Shown: positions 29,288-39,377, numbered from the stretch's first letter. The stretch: DNA of 64,000 nucleotides from Nitrosococcus wardiae (GCF_004421105.1 NZ_CP038033.1:1941659-2005658); one strand, 5' to 3'. Translations and numbers: made by a program. Notes: generated by a model from the letters alone, not told the origin.

Positions 29288-31306
29288 CTACAACGCCTTC
29301 CATCCTGAGCTGGGAGCAAACCGGGTACCGTGTTGAGTGGCTAGTTCCTGGAGGCGTTGCTGGATTGTTGCTACCCCCTGGGCGCGCACATAGTGGAGGG
29401 GTCCCCCCCGGAAAGGGGCAAAGCCAATGCCAAAGATCATGCCGGCGTCGAGTAGATCGGCGTCTTCTACGACCTGATCATGGAGGCAGGAGACGGCTTC
29501 GTTAATCATGGAGAGAATTAATCGATCAGTCAGTTCCCCAGGAACCTGGTATTCCCGTGGAGGTTGGGGTTTTACCGGTTTTCCCCCTTTATAGCGATAA
29601 AATCCATTCCCGCTCTTTTTGCCCAGCTGTCCTTGTTGAACCTTAAGGCTTAGTTCTTGGGGGATTTGCTCGGCGGGCCTCAGCCTTTCAGCCACCGAGA
29701 GGCAGATATCGAGTCCCACTGTATCCGCAAGCTCAATGGGGCCCATGGGCATGCCGAAATCGACGGCAGCCTGATCGATAACTAGCCCAGGCACGCCTTC
29801 ACTAAGCAGGCGCACGCCTTCCAGGAGATAAGGGGTGAGCACCCGGTTAACCAAAAACCCCGGTAAGCTTTTCACGGGCAAGGGGAGGCGGCCAATCTGG
29901 CGGGCAAAGGCCGCAGCCCGTTCCATCTCTTCGGTCTCCGTGGTCTCTCCCCGCACCACTTCGATCAATTGCATTTTGGCGACGGGATTAAAGAAATGGA
30001 GCCCTACCAGGCGTTCCGGTTGGGGCAAGCTCTCAGCCAGGGTGTCCAGGGGAATACTAGAAGTATTGGTAGCCACTAAGGCCCCTGCTTTTAGCTTAGG
30101 CTCAATAGCTTGAAACAAGGATTGTTTGGCCTCTACATTCTCAAAGATGGCTTCAATGACCACATCGGCTTTGGCGAGTCCTTCCCCCCTCGGGTCAGGC
30201 ATCAGCCGATCCATGGCGGCCTGGATCGGGCGCTGACTTTTGAGGCGTTTCTCAAATAATCCCTGGGCGCGCTTAATGGCGGGAGCAATACGTTCGGGAG
30301 ATTGGTCCTGGAGGCTGACGTGAAGCTTTTGCAGGGCACACCAGGCTGCGATATCCCCCCCCATGGTCCCAGCGCCCACTACATGAACCCGCTGAGGCTT
30401 AAAAATACCCTGTTTTCCTAGGGATTTGAGTCGCTGTTGGAGGAGGAAAACCCGGATAAGGTTATTTGCCGTCTCGCTGGTCAGGAGGGAGGCAAGGGAT
30501 TCGGCTTCAGCGGCGAGGCGCTGCTCGGTGGTGCCTCCCTGTCTTTCCCATAGTTCTAATAAGGTGAAAGGGGCGGGGTAGTGAGTGGGGTTGACCCGTT
30601 TTTCCAGGCGAGAGCATAATGTTTTGGTAACGAGCCGTCGCAGTGGCGGCTGCCCTATCAGTCGTTGCCAAAAAGGGGGGCGATGGGGAGGAGGTGATTT
30701 TTCTATGAGGGCGCGGGCAGCTCGCTGAAGATGACGAGAGGGGACGGCTTGATCAACCAGCCCTAGGCGCGTTGCAGCACGAGCACTGAGGCTGCGCCCA
30801 CTTAACATCATCTCCAGGGCGGGAAGGGTCCCGATAAGGGGGGGGAGGCGCACGGTGCCGCCATAACCGGGATGGATTCCAAGCTTAACCTCAGGTAATC
30901 CGAGTTGAGTTTCTGGGTTATCTGCCGCCACCCGGTAGCGGCAGGCAAGGGCCAGTTCTAACCCCCCTCCGAGACAATAGCCATGGATAAGGGCGACAGT
31001 AGGAAAAGGAAGATTGGCCAAGCGGTTAAAGATTTCATGGGTCCGCTGCACCCAGGTTCGGGCTTCGGCTACCTCACGAAGTGCGGTAAATTCGGTGATA
31101 TCCGCCCCGGCAATAAAGCCTTGCTGCTTGTCAGAAAGGATGATTAAGCCTTTGGGATTTTCCGTGGCTAATTGGGCTAATTGCTGATCTAGGGCTTCTA
31201 ATACGAACTTGGATAGTACATTAGTTTTCGTTTCGCTTTGATCAAGGTGTAGCCAGACGATGCCATCGGTATCTTTTTCCGCATACCAATCTTTATTGTT
31301 ATTCAT
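29288..31306 (-). CDS. fadJ: FadJ-like enoyl-CoA hydratase / 3-hydroxyacyl-CoA dehydrogenase
   Basis: A bifunctional beta-oxidation alpha subunit of 672 residues. The N-terminal crotonase domain has GYCLGGGLELALACRYRVA and LGLPEVKLGIHPGYGGTVR with both catalytic Glu. The central Rossmann domain starts VHVVGAGTMGGDIAAWCA (about residue 305), and the dehydrogenase motif GLHFFNPVAKM has the catalytic His. Length and partner thiolase favour the FadJ/FadI type over FadB. It lies four bases downstream of the thiolase on the same strand. Confidence 0.92.
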   Translation of the reverse strand: MNNNKDWYAEKDTDGIVWLHLDQSETKTNVLSKFVLEALDQQLAQLATENPKGLIILSDKQQGFIAGADITEFTALREVAEARTWVQRTHEIFNRLANLPFPTVALIHGYCLGGGLELALACRYRVAADNPETQLGLPEVKLGIHPGYGGTVRLPPLIGTLPALEMMLSGRSLSARAATRLGLVDQAVPSRHLQRAARALIEKSPPPHRPPFWQRLIGQPPLRRLVTKTLCSRLEKRVNPTHYPAPFTLLELWERQGGTTEQRLAAEAESLASLLTSETANNLIRVFLLQQRLKSLGKQGIFKPQRVHVVGAGTMGGDIAAWCALQKLHVSLQDQSPERIAPAIKRAQGLFEKRLKSQRPIQAAMDRLMPDPRGEGLAKADVVIEAIFENVEAKQSLFQAIEPKLKAGALVATNTSSIPLDTLAESLPQPERLVGLHFFNPVAKMQLIEVVRGETTETEEMERAAAFARQIGRLPLPVKSLPGFLVNRVLTPYLLEGVRLLSEGVPGLVIDQAAVDFGMPMGPIELADTVGLDICLSVAERLRPAEQIPQELSLKVQQGQLGKKSGNGFYRYKGGKPVKPQPPREYQVPGELTDRLILSMINEAVSCLHDQVVEDADLLDAGMIFGIGFAPFRGGPLHYVRAQGVATIQQRLQELATQHGTRFAPSSGWKAL

Positions 31307-31310
31307 TCAC

Positions 31311-32627
31311 TTACCCCCTCTCTAATAGCATAGCACCGCCTTGGCCTCCACCAATGCAAATGGTGGCGATACCGCGCTGGCCATTGAGACGCTCCAAGAG
31401 ATGCAGCAAATGCAGTACAATGCGAGCACCACTAGCACCGACCGGGTGACCCAAGGCGACGGCTCCCCCATCCACATTGAGCCGATTTCGATCCAATTCG
31501 CCCAGGGCTTCTGCCAAGCCGAGTTCACTGCGGCAGTAGTCTGGATCCTGCCAGGCCCTCAAACAGGCCAGGACTTGGGCGGCAAAGGCTTCGTTCAACT
31601 CCCACACATCCAGGTCATTAAGACTGAGTTGATGGCGTTGCAGCAACGGGGTTGTGGCGTGTACAGGCCCCAGTCCCATCTGGGCTGGATCTAGCGCTGC
31701 CCACTGGCTGTCTATAATGCGCCCCATGACTGGAAGTTGATATTGGTGAACGGCCTGCTCTGAAGCTAGTAGTAGCCAACAAGCCCCATCCGTGACCTGG
31801 GCGCTATTGCCTGCGGTGACCAGGCCATAGGGGCGGTCAAAAACGGGTTTGAGCTTGCTAAGTTGGGCCATTGAAGTGTCGCGGCGTAGCCCATCATCGT
31901 GTTCAAATAGCTGACCATTGGAGGCGAACAGGGGGCTCACCTCGCTTAACCAGCCACTCTCTTGAGCATGGGCCAAGCGCTGATGACTCTCAAGGGCGTA
32001 AGCATCCATGGTCGGGCGGTCGATGGCGAAGCGGTGGGCGAGGACCTCCGCTGTTTGTCCCATGGAAAGCCCCACCACGGGATCGGTGAGTCCCCGCAAT
32101 AGACCGATAATAGGGCGTAGATGGTAGGGACGTAAACGCCCCAGTAGGCGTAAACGAGCACTGAAATTCCGGGCCCGATTCCAGTCTCCTAACCAATCCA
32201 CCAGGGGCCGACTCAGCAATACCGGCGCATGGCTCATGGCTTCCACACCGCCAGCCAATACCAGGTCCGCACGGCCATTGGCGATATCAAGAGCAGCACA
32301 ATCAAGGGCTTGCATGCCGGAGGCACAATTGCGTTGTACGGTCCAGGCAGGGACCCGTTCATTAATCCCTAAGCGTAAGGCAGTAACCCGGGCAATATTG
32401 GCCTCATCCGGGCCGGGCATGACGCAGCCCAGAAGGATCTCGCTCAGCACCTCGGGTTCAAAGGATTGGCGGGCCAGTAGCGGGCGACCTGCGGCGACCG
32501 CTAGGTCCGCCGCCGTGAAGGGACCAGGTTTGCCCCGAGCCTTGAGGAATGGAGTCCGATTGCCATCAATGACGTAAACTGGTCGGGGCAGGGAGCGTTG
32601 TCCACCTTGTTCCATGTTTGTCTCCAT
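31311..32627 (-). CDS. fadI: FadI-like acetyl-CoA C-acyltransferase (thiolase)
   Basis: This thiolase cleaves 3-ketoacyl-CoA in beta-oxidation. The acyl-binding cysteine is in RNCASGMQALD (about residue 100), and the catalytic His and second Cys lie in NVDGGAVALGHPVGASGAR and CIGGGQGGAML. At 438 residues it matches FadI (436 in E. coli) rather than FadA (387). It is the first gene of the operon; its ATG at 32627 may be replaced by an in-frame ATG four codons on. No acyl-CoA dehydrogenase lies nearby. Confidence 0.92.
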   Translation of the reverse strand: METNMEQGGQRSLPRPVYVIDGNRTPFLKARGKPGPFTAADLAVAAGRPLLARQSFEPEVLSEILLGCVMPGPDEANIARVTALRLGINERVPAWTVQRNCASGMQALDCAALDIANGRADLVLAGGVEAMSHAPVLLSRPLVDWLGDWNRARNFSARLRLLGRLRPYHLRPIIGLLRGLTDPVVGLSMGQTAEVLAHRFAIDRPTMDAYALESHQRLAHAQESGWLSEVSPLFASNGQLFEHDDGLRRDTSMAQLSKLKPVFDRPYGLVTAGNSAQVTDGACWLLLASEQAVHQYQLPVMGRIIDSQWAALDPAQMGLGPVHATTPLLQRHQLSLNDLDVWELNEAFAAQVLACLRAWQDPDYCRSELGLAEALGELDRNRLNVDGGAVALGHPVGASGARIVLHLLHLLERLNGQRGIATICIGGGQGGAMLLERG

Positions 32628-32733
32628 ATTTTTATTAATTTTATCGGACGGTTATTCTCTACGATGACTTCCCTTCAGGTTTCGTGCTTCCTCCGTGACA
32701 ACCAGATTTTTTTTGGATAAAAAACACAATGTG

Positions 32734-33663
32734 TTATCCGTCCGTTTTACTGTTTAAGCGGAAGACTCCCGCCAACCAATTCAAAGCACTAGAGCGGGTA
32801 GTACGTGCTGGGGTTTGTGGCGTGGTTGGCTGGGGCTGAGAGCCGACGTCATATTCAGTATGAACCATGGTCCCATGCACCCAAGGCAAATTGCGATAGG
32901 CAGCAAGTTCTTCAAGGCCAAACAAGGGATGTTTGATCACATCAAAATAAGGTGAAAAATCAAAATCTTGTGGCGTGTACAGGCGGGTATTGCGCTTATA
33001 GAAACGCAGCTTACCATTATCAAGCCTTTGCACAATAGGCAGGACAGGGAAATGAACTGCATCAAAGGCCTCGGCTAGCATGGATGAACAAATAGTGCGC
33101 TTGGCGTGGCCCGGCGCCAATACGAATAGCGTTGAACGCCAGCGTCGTGGCAAGATACTGTAAGGAAATAGAAAGCGAGCTAGGTCTAGGAGGTGACGCA
33201 CATCATAATCATGGCCCAGGCGGTTTGCGGCATGCCTAATGACCCGCCAAGCATCCATACGAGAAAGCCCCCTAGGGCGGCAGATTCGAAGGTGCTCGTG
33301 GCGGTATTCGGTGAGCGGATTGATAACCGTACCTTGACCAATCAGAGCCTCAATCAGGAGAGGTTCATGGGCTTCCACTTCACAATGGCGTGCAATATGG
33401 GCACGTAGTTCGGAATCATTAATATCCCATAGGCGGCCCACATAAAGGGCTGAATGGGTCCAAGGACTCTGGGTGATAAGCTTGATAATATCACTAATCC
33501 GAGTATGACCTTCGACCAATAAGACGTCGCCAGGTCGTAATTCTTCGACTAGCCGTTCGAAGTGCACCAGCGGAGCACGTTCAGATTGTGGCTTGATTTC
33601 TTTGACCAGCCAGCCGGTGACCTTGTCGATTAACCACTGTTTCAGGTTTCCCATAAGGTTCAC
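32734..33663 (-). CDS. YiiX/YebB-like permuted NlpC/P60 papain-fold protein
   Basis: The 309-residue protein resembles circularly permuted papain-like (NlpC/P60 superfamily) enzymes. The His motif precedes the Cys motif: SPWTHSALYVG about residue 67 with PGDVLLVEG before it, and TICSSMLAEAF about residue 191. Such proteins are putative thiol hydrolases or acyltransferases, some acting on lipids or peptides; the substrate here is unknown. No signal peptide is apparent, but the N-terminus has amphipathic helices. The C-terminal 40 residues are Thr/Pro-rich linker. Confidence 0.75.
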   Translation of the reverse strand: MNLMGNLKQWLIDKVTGWLVKEIKPQSERAPLVHFERLVEELRPGDVLLVEGHTRISDIIKLITQSPWTHSALYVGRLWDINDSELRAHIARHCEVEAHEPLLIEALIGQGTVINPLTEYRHEHLRICRPRGLSRMDAWRVIRHAANRLGHDYDVRHLLDLARFLFPYSILPRRWRSTLFVLAPGHAKRTICSSMLAEAFDAVHFPVLPIVQRLDNGKLRFYKRNTRLYTPQDFDFSPYFDVIKHPLFGLEELAAYRNLPWVHGTMVHTEYDVGSQPQPTTPQTPARTTRSSALNWLAGVFRLNSKTDG

Positions 33664-34565
33664 CCTTAAATCAGATATGAATAGAAGAATAGACTATATC
33701 AATATCAGATTTGACGGTAATTTGACGGAAAAGTTACAAGGCAGGGGGAAAATAGCGCAGAATGCAGGCCGGAATATCTATCTGCTAAGGCTAAATACAT
33801 TAGCCATTAAGAATGGGGGGGGTACATGACGCTGGTAAAAATTGCTGAGAATTTTTTGAAGGCAGTACGTTTTTCTGACCAGTTGCGATGCGCTTCCTGA
33901 AGCGAGGGAGTAAAGAAAATGCCTATCCAGTTTAGGTGGATATACTATTTGCCTTGAACTTTACTATAGCCTCACTCATTGCGGTTTTGGGCAGATCAAG
34001 GCAGGATTAGTCCCTCTAAAACCTGGGCTCTTGTTGTTAAAAAGTCGATACATTTTATATCTATCCGTTTTTATCTCCATTTATTAATGCTTTCCTGATA
34101 TTCACCATCTCCTTGGTTGTAATTATGTTAACTAGATGATACAAAAATTATATGAAATTTTTGATTTATTATCTTTATTTTGAAATAAGTGTATTAGATA
34201 ACAATAACATAAGTTTTGGCACCATCTTTGATATAATTCTATTAAAGTTTTAGTGAATAGCAAAGGCTCGCACCTATCATCTTTATTATGCTAGCTAATA
34301 GGGCGGCATGATTCATCTAGTTAAGTTATCGTCACCCATGGATGATTTGGTTCTAATCTCAATGATAAAAAGGGCATGCCTACTGGCCCCTCATAAGCCT
34401 AAAATGTGGGTAGTCTTATGGGATGAAGTCGATGCTAGCTATTATCGGAGACAGAGCTATAAAAAAGAAAACATAAAAGATAAAACGATTCGTATTAAAG
34501 GACCTCAGTCAGTTAGAGAATGATTTTATCAGATTAATTTTAAGCCAGCTTGTAATGTAATTTAA
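33664..34565. other. Long AT-rich intergenic region
   Basis: About 900 bases with no convincing gene. The stretch from roughly 34080 to 34260 is strikingly AT-rich compared with flanking genes. A 24-codon frame at 33827-33901 and a 71-codon frame at 34308-34523 exist but show no family similarity I recognise and no good ribosome-binding sites. Confidence 0.6.
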
Positions 34566-35408
34566 ATGAATTCTGTTCTTAGATGGCCTACCTTTTTGAT
34601 TTTGTGGCTGGCAGTGATAGGTCTCTTTGAACGCACTCAGGCTGAAGTATCTGTGACTCGGAGTGCTCATTCTTTAGATTGGATTAGAACCAAAGTTCCC
34701 CTAAACTCCGCTTCTCCTGTCTATAGCTACCAAATCATTAATAGCTATCCCCATGATCCCCATGCTTTCACGCAAGGATTAATCTTTAATAGGGGGGTTC
34801 TATATGAAAGTACGGGGAAACGGGGTAAATCCACCTTAAGAAAAGTAGAGTTAGAGACGGGAAAGATATTGCAAGAATATCTTTTGCCAAGTCGTTTTTT
34901 TGGGGAAGGGTTGACCCTTTGGCAAGACAAGTTAATCCAATTAACTTGGCAAGGGAGAGTTGGATTTGTCTATGATAAGAAGACTTTTAATCCCCTTTAT
35001 GGATTTCTTTATGCTATGGAAGGTTGGGGTATCACCCATGATAATCGACATCTTATTATGAGTGATGGAACTTCGACTCTTTATTTCTTGAATCCAGAAA
35101 ATTTCCAACTGATAAAGAGCGTTAAGGTTTATGACAACGATATCCCCATTGCCAACCTTAATGAGCTCGAGTATGTGAAAGGGGAAATTTATGCCAATAT
35201 TTGGTTGACCGATTATATTGCAAGGATTTCACCTAAAACAGGTCAGGTGTTGGGGTGGATAAACCTCAAAGCATTGCTGAGCAAAGAGGCGCAGACCTCG
35301 TCTGCTGGTGTACTCAATGGGATTGCCTACGATAATAAGCAGGATCGTCTTTTCGTGACAGGAAAATACTGGCCCCAGTTATTTGAGATTAAATTGATCA
35401 AGAGATGA
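34566..35408 (+). CDS. Secreted glutaminyl-peptide cyclotransferase
   Basis: A 280-residue member of the bacterial/plant-type glutamine cyclotransferase family (five-bladed propeller), which converts N-terminal Gln to pyroglutamate. The N-terminus has a signal sequence, and family motifs include YPHDPHAFTQGL, LYESTGKRGKSTLRKVELETG (STGKRGKSTLRKV), FFGEGLTLW, YAMEGWGIT, LNELEYVKGEIYANIW and LNGIAYD. No operon partner is evident. Its 3' end faces ppc. Confidence 0.85.
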   Translation: MNSVLRWPTFLILWLAVIGLFERTQAEVSVTRSAHSLDWIRTKVPLNSASPVYSYQIINSYPHDPHAFTQGLIFNRGVLYESTGKRGKSTLRKVELETGKILQEYLLPSRFFGEGLTLWQDKLIQLTWQGRVGFVYDKKTFNPLYGFLYAMEGWGITHDNRHLIMSDGTSTLYFLNPENFQLIKSVKVYDNDIPIANLNELEYVKGEIYANIWLTDYIARISPKTGQVLGWINLKALLSKEAQTSSAGVLNGIAYDNKQDRLFVTGKYWPQLFEIKLIKR

Positions 35409-35417
35409 TTTTAATTT

Positions 35418-38222
35418 CTATCCAGTACTTTGCATAGCGGCCGCAATACCGTTGAGGCTGAGAAAAAGCGCTTGCCTCAATAGCTCTTTCTCATTTTCTG
35501 GGGCTTGCCGATAGCGTTTCATAAGCTCGATCTGAAGAAGATTAAGAGCGTCCGTATAAGGGTTCCGAAAGACAATGGTTTTTTGAATAGTGGGGGTGCT
35601 GTCAAGTAATTCCTGTTGTCCACTAATCTCCAAAATAATTTTTCGTGCTTTTTCAAAATCTGCAACAATCATATCGTGGAATCTTGTTTTGTTCTGGCTA
35701 GCTAGCCGGGCGTAATGAGAAGCCGTTTTAAGGCGTGCCCGTGCCATCTCCCGCTGGGCATCATCAATTATGGTATTAAAGAAAGGCCATTGTTGATACA
35801 TTTGCTGGAGGGTTTCTTGCCGTGTTTCATCTGCTATTATTTTTGGTAATGCTTGGCCGAGGCCAAACCAGCCAGGGACAAGATAACGGGTTTGGGTCCA
35901 AGCGAATACCCAAGGGATAGCACGCAGACTCTTGAAATCCACCTCTGTAGCGGAAGTGCGGGAGATGGGACGGGAGGCGATGGGAAGATGGCTAATATGC
36001 TCAATAGGGGTGACCTGGGTATACCAGGACCAAAATCCGTCCTGGTTAATAAGCCCGCGATAGGCTCCCATTGCCTGCTGGGCGATACGCTCCATGAGAT
36101 GCTCATGGTGGCTATCATCACTGGGTTCATCGCCAGATTGGGCTGCAACAGCGGTTGCCTGAATCATCGCGTTGACGATCTGCTCGGTATGGCGCCGGGC
36201 CATAGGGGGTAGCGCATAACGGAATGAGATCACCTCTCCTTGTTCGGTGAAACGAATACGGCCATTATGAACCGCTGGCGGCATTGCCAGGATCGCTGCT
36301 TGGCTAGTTCGACCACCACCACGGCCGACGGTCCCTCCTCGGCCATGAAATAACCGAAAGTCGATTTTTTGCTGATGGCATAACTTTCCCAGTCGTTTCT
36401 GGGCCTTATGCAAAGCCCAATTGGCCATCCAATACCCCCCGTCTTTGCTGCTGTCGGAATAACCGAGCATGATTTCTTGGAAATGGCCCCGCGCTACGAT
36501 TTGTTGCCGGTAAAGAGGGTGTTTTAGGAGGTCAAGCATGCGCTTATCGGCAGCATCTAGATCTTCAATCGTTTCAAAAAGAGGGACAAAATCAAGGGGA
36601 CAGATGACTTTTCCATCCTCTAGCTGCCACAATTGCGCTTCCTTGGCGAGTAGCATCGCCTCTAGCAAATCACTGACAGTGTGAGTCATGCTAATGACAT
36701 AGCTGCCAATGGCTTCAGGTTCCTGGGCGATAGCGTCCCGGATAACAGCGAAAGTTTCCAGGACTTGCTGTGTGGCCCCAGGAAGCACGGTGTTTTGTAC
36801 GAGGAGCGGATGGGGTTTTTGTAGTTGGGCGCTCAACACTGCTAACCGTTCTTTTTCCGAGAGGGCTAAGTAATCTCTAGTTATTCCCGCTATTTGTAAT
36901 AAATTGGCAACGGCTTTTTCATGGATATGGCTGTGTTGTCGCACGTCTAGTGCGGCTAAATGAAAACCAAAAGTTTTAGCAAGTATTAAGAGGCGACCAA
37001 GCTTCCCATGCCGGGAAATTTTTCCAAAGCCACTCTCTTCAAGGCATTGTTTGATCAGTTGCAGATCTTCAATAAAACGTTTGCTATTATAAGAATTCTC
37101 TCCCGTTCCAGTCTGATTAGGTGGTTTTAGTAATTTCCCTAGTTGGGCCATCATGTAGCTTATTTTGAGACGATAGGGCTCACGCTGTAGCTGTTCGCTA
37201 AATTTATGGCCTAAAGGGGTTTCTCTCGCGTCTTGCTCTAGGGAACGATACAAGGCTTGGGGAACCTTCACTTGTCGTTCGGAAAGGCTGAGCTCATGAT
37301 AGAGTTCTTGTAGCTCGGCGCAGTAGAGACCCAGTGCTGTTTCTCGATGAGTCATGATTGTCCAGCGGGTAATCTCGGGAGTGACATGGGGATTACCATC
37401 GCGGTCGCCACCAATCCAGGAGCGGTAACGTAAAAAAGGGGGAAAATCAGGTGCCTCACCATAATCATAATATTGCTGCAGAGCCCGTTGCGTATCCTGG
37501 TAGATTTGTACAGCTACTTCCCAGATAGCAATGCGCATGAAATAGAGTCCTTGGTGGATTTCCTGCTTGACTGTAGGACGTTCGGCACGTACTTCATCAG
37601 TCGCTAGTAAAAGCGCAGTTTGGTTGTAGAGATTATCCAGTATTTGCTCTTTTTCTGGCGGTGTTGTGCTGTTATATTGACTTAATTCTGCAAGTAAGCC
37701 ACTGATACGTTGCTGCTTAAATAAGATGCTACGGCGTCTTGCCTCTGTAGGGTGAGCAGTCAAGGTTGGTTGGATATCGAGTTGTCCCAAAAGTGTTAAG
37801 ACTTGCTCCCGTGTATAGCCTTGTTTTTGCAAGTGATGGATAGCCTCATCGATGGATTCTGGGCGTGGTTTGTCAATACTACTTTGCCGTACCCGTTCCC
37901 GATTGATACGGATAATTTCCTGTTGTTCGGCTTGGTTGGCAAGATGGAAGAAGGAGGTATAGGCATGTAATAACCAAACAATTTGATCATGACTGAGTTT
38001 CTGGATCTGGATATCGGCTCCTTCGCACAAGGTAGCCCTATCTTTGGCATTCACTTGCTCGCATAGCCGATGGAGTTCTCCCATAAGATTCAGCGTTTTG
38101 GAACCCGCTTGGTCTCGGATTGCCTGCTCTAGGAAGGTTCCTAGCAAAGTTAAGTGTTTGGCGAGTGGTTCTGACAGGCCAATTTCTTTTGCTTTGATGT
38201 CCAGCTCATACCCATGCTTCAT
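35418..38222 (-). CDS. ppc: Phosphoenolpyruvate carboxylase
   Basis: Ppc carboxylates PEP to oxaloacetate, an anaplerotic step. Motifs are the catalytic TAHPTEARRRSI about residue 156, FHGRGGTVGRGGG, LGYSDSSKDGGYWMANW and the C-terminal NGIAAAMQSTG. The 934-residue length is normal (883 in E. coli). The start at the ATG at 38222 gives a plausible N-terminus. It is a stand-alone gene here. Confidence 0.97.
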   Translation of the reverse strand: MKHGYELDIKAKEIGLSEPLAKHLTLLGTFLEQAIRDQAGSKTLNLMGELHRLCEQVNAKDRATLCEGADIQIQKLSHDQIVWLLHAYTSFFHLANQAEQQEIIRINRERVRQSSIDKPRPESIDEAIHHLQKQGYTREQVLTLLGQLDIQPTLTAHPTEARRRSILFKQQRISGLLAELSQYNSTTPPEKEQILDNLYNQTALLLATDEVRAERPTVKQEIHQGLYFMRIAIWEVAVQIYQDTQRALQQYYDYGEAPDFPPFLRYRSWIGGDRDGNPHVTPEITRWTIMTHRETALGLYCAELQELYHELSLSERQVKVPQALYRSLEQDARETPLGHKFSEQLQREPYRLKISYMMAQLGKLLKPPNQTGTGENSYNSKRFIEDLQLIKQCLEESGFGKISRHGKLGRLLILAKTFGFHLAALDVRQHSHIHEKAVANLLQIAGITRDYLALSEKERLAVLSAQLQKPHPLLVQNTVLPGATQQVLETFAVIRDAIAQEPEAIGSYVISMTHTVSDLLEAMLLAKEAQLWQLEDGKVICPLDFVPLFETIEDLDAADKRMLDLLKHPLYRQQIVARGHFQEIMLGYSDSSKDGGYWMANWALHKAQKRLGKLCHQQKIDFRLFHGRGGTVGRGGGRTSQAAILAMPPAVHNGRIRFTEQGEVISFRYALPPMARRHTEQIVNAMIQATAVAAQSGDEPSDDSHHEHLMERIAQQAMGAYRGLINQDGFWSWYTQVTPIEHISHLPIASRPISRTSATEVDFKSLRAIPWVFAWTQTRYLVPGWFGLGQALPKIIADETRQETLQQMYQQWPFFNTIIDDAQREMARARLKTASHYARLASQNKTRFHDMIVADFEKARKIILEISGQQELLDSTPTIQKTIVFRNPYTDALNLLQIELMKRYRQAPENEKELLRQALFLSLNGIAAAMQSTG

Positions 38223-38804
38223 GGTTTTACCTGTAGAAGAAAATTATCTAGAGTATGTCACTGTATTTGCTGCCTTCATATATTAAAGAATAGACTTTCC
38301 TGCAAGATGCACCAAATAAACCCAATATGTCAGGAGGAGAAACTTATTGCTAGAATGTAAATATTAATTGACTCGAGGAGGGTCCCATGACTCAAGCGCG
38401 ATCTGGACGGGTCATCTAAAGCTCTTCCTGATTCCTAATTCCCGTGCAGTTGTACTGTGCTGTCAGTAGCCGGAGGTCGCATTAGGCCTTATCTACTGCA
38501 CTAGAACTGCAGTCAGCGCATTTCGTTGCTATTGCCCCGCGTGATAAAGGTCTGCTACTTTGCACTATGCAGAGGAGATACATCCTGCAAGATGAGCTTT
38601 TTGGGAAGCAAAGAAAAGTGGTAAGCATTGTCTATACTCATAAAAAAGCCATGGGGGTCGCAAATCAAACTTAGTAAGATGAGGGAGGGAATGGTTGGGG
38701 GTCCACCGGGCCTATCGGATCTTTTTTGAATTTAAAGGGGTGCATAAATAATTGTCCGTTATAACGGGAATAGTTCACCTAGTAGGGCTGAATTAGACAG
38801 AGTT
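38223..38804. other. Intergenic region with mini-frame and hairpin
   Basis: About 580 bases without a substantial gene. A strong ribosome-binding site (GAGGAGG, 38375-38382) precedes an 11-codon frame at 38387-38419 ending in TAA. Downstream is a long imperfect hairpin at 38445-38511, described separately. The rest is unremarkable and leads to the exonuclease gene. Confidence 0.6.
38445..38511. repeat. Imperfect long hairpin
   Basis: TGCAGTT (38445-38451) pairs with AACTGCA (38505-38511), and CAGTAG (38464-38469) pairs with CTACTG (38493-38498). The two stems are nested with unpaired spacers. This could be a structured RNA or the trace of a small repeat element. Confidence 0.4.
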
Positions 38805-39377
38805 ATGAATAAACGCCAACCAGAAATTTATGTCAGCACAGATATTGAAGCAGATGGGCCGATTCCAGGACCCCACTCCATGCTGAGCATTGGCTCGGCG
38901 GCTTATTTGCCAGACAAAACATTGATTGCTACTTACTCGGCAAACTTAAAGACATTGATAGGGGCTAAAAGCGATCCCAATACTATGCGCTGGTGGAGTC
39001 AGTTCCCGGAAGCCTGGAATGCCTGCCGTAGGGAGCCCCGATCGCCGGAGGAGGTCATGCCTGAATACGTGGCCTGGGTCCAATCTCTACCCGGAAAACC
39101 TATATTTGTAGGTTGGCCAGCTTCATGGGATTTTATGTGGGTTTATTGGTATATCACCCGCTTTACGGGACAACGTCCCTTCAGTGAATTCGCATTGGAT
39201 ATTAGATCTTATGCGATGGGGATGCGCAAAAGCGAATTCTGTAAGACGGGCAAGCATTATCTTCCGAAGCGTTGGTTCGACGAATTGCCCCATACCCACG
39301 TGGCATTAGATGATGCTCTAGTACAGGGGGCGCTATTTTGTAATATGTTGACAGAAAATACTACCGGAATTGATTAA
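38805..39377 (+). CDS. DEDDh exonuclease-like protein
   Basis: A 190-residue protein of the DnaQ-like 3'-5' exonuclease fold. Acidic motif I is STDIEADG (Asp13, Glu15), a middle Asp lies in ASWDF (Asp109), and the final motif is HVALDDA (His165, Asp170). These are consistent with a DEDDh nuclease. Substrate, whether RNA or DNA, is unknown. It lies upstream of the PLP decarboxylase on the same strand with a short gap. Confidence 0.8.
   Translation: MNKRQPEIYVSTDIEADGPIPGPHSMLSIGSAAYLPDKTLIATYSANLKTLIGAKSDPNTMRWWSQFPEAWNACRREPRSPEEVMPEYVAWVQSLPGKPIFVGWPASWDFMWVYWYITRFTGQRPFSEFALDIRSYAMGMRKSEFCKTGKHYLPKRWFDELPHTHVALDDALVQGALFCNMLTENTTGID

Noticed and set aside
34308-34523. 71-codon frame on the plus strand
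   Set aside because: No recognisable family, no good ribosome-binding site and AT-rich surroundings; kept as part of the intergenic region.
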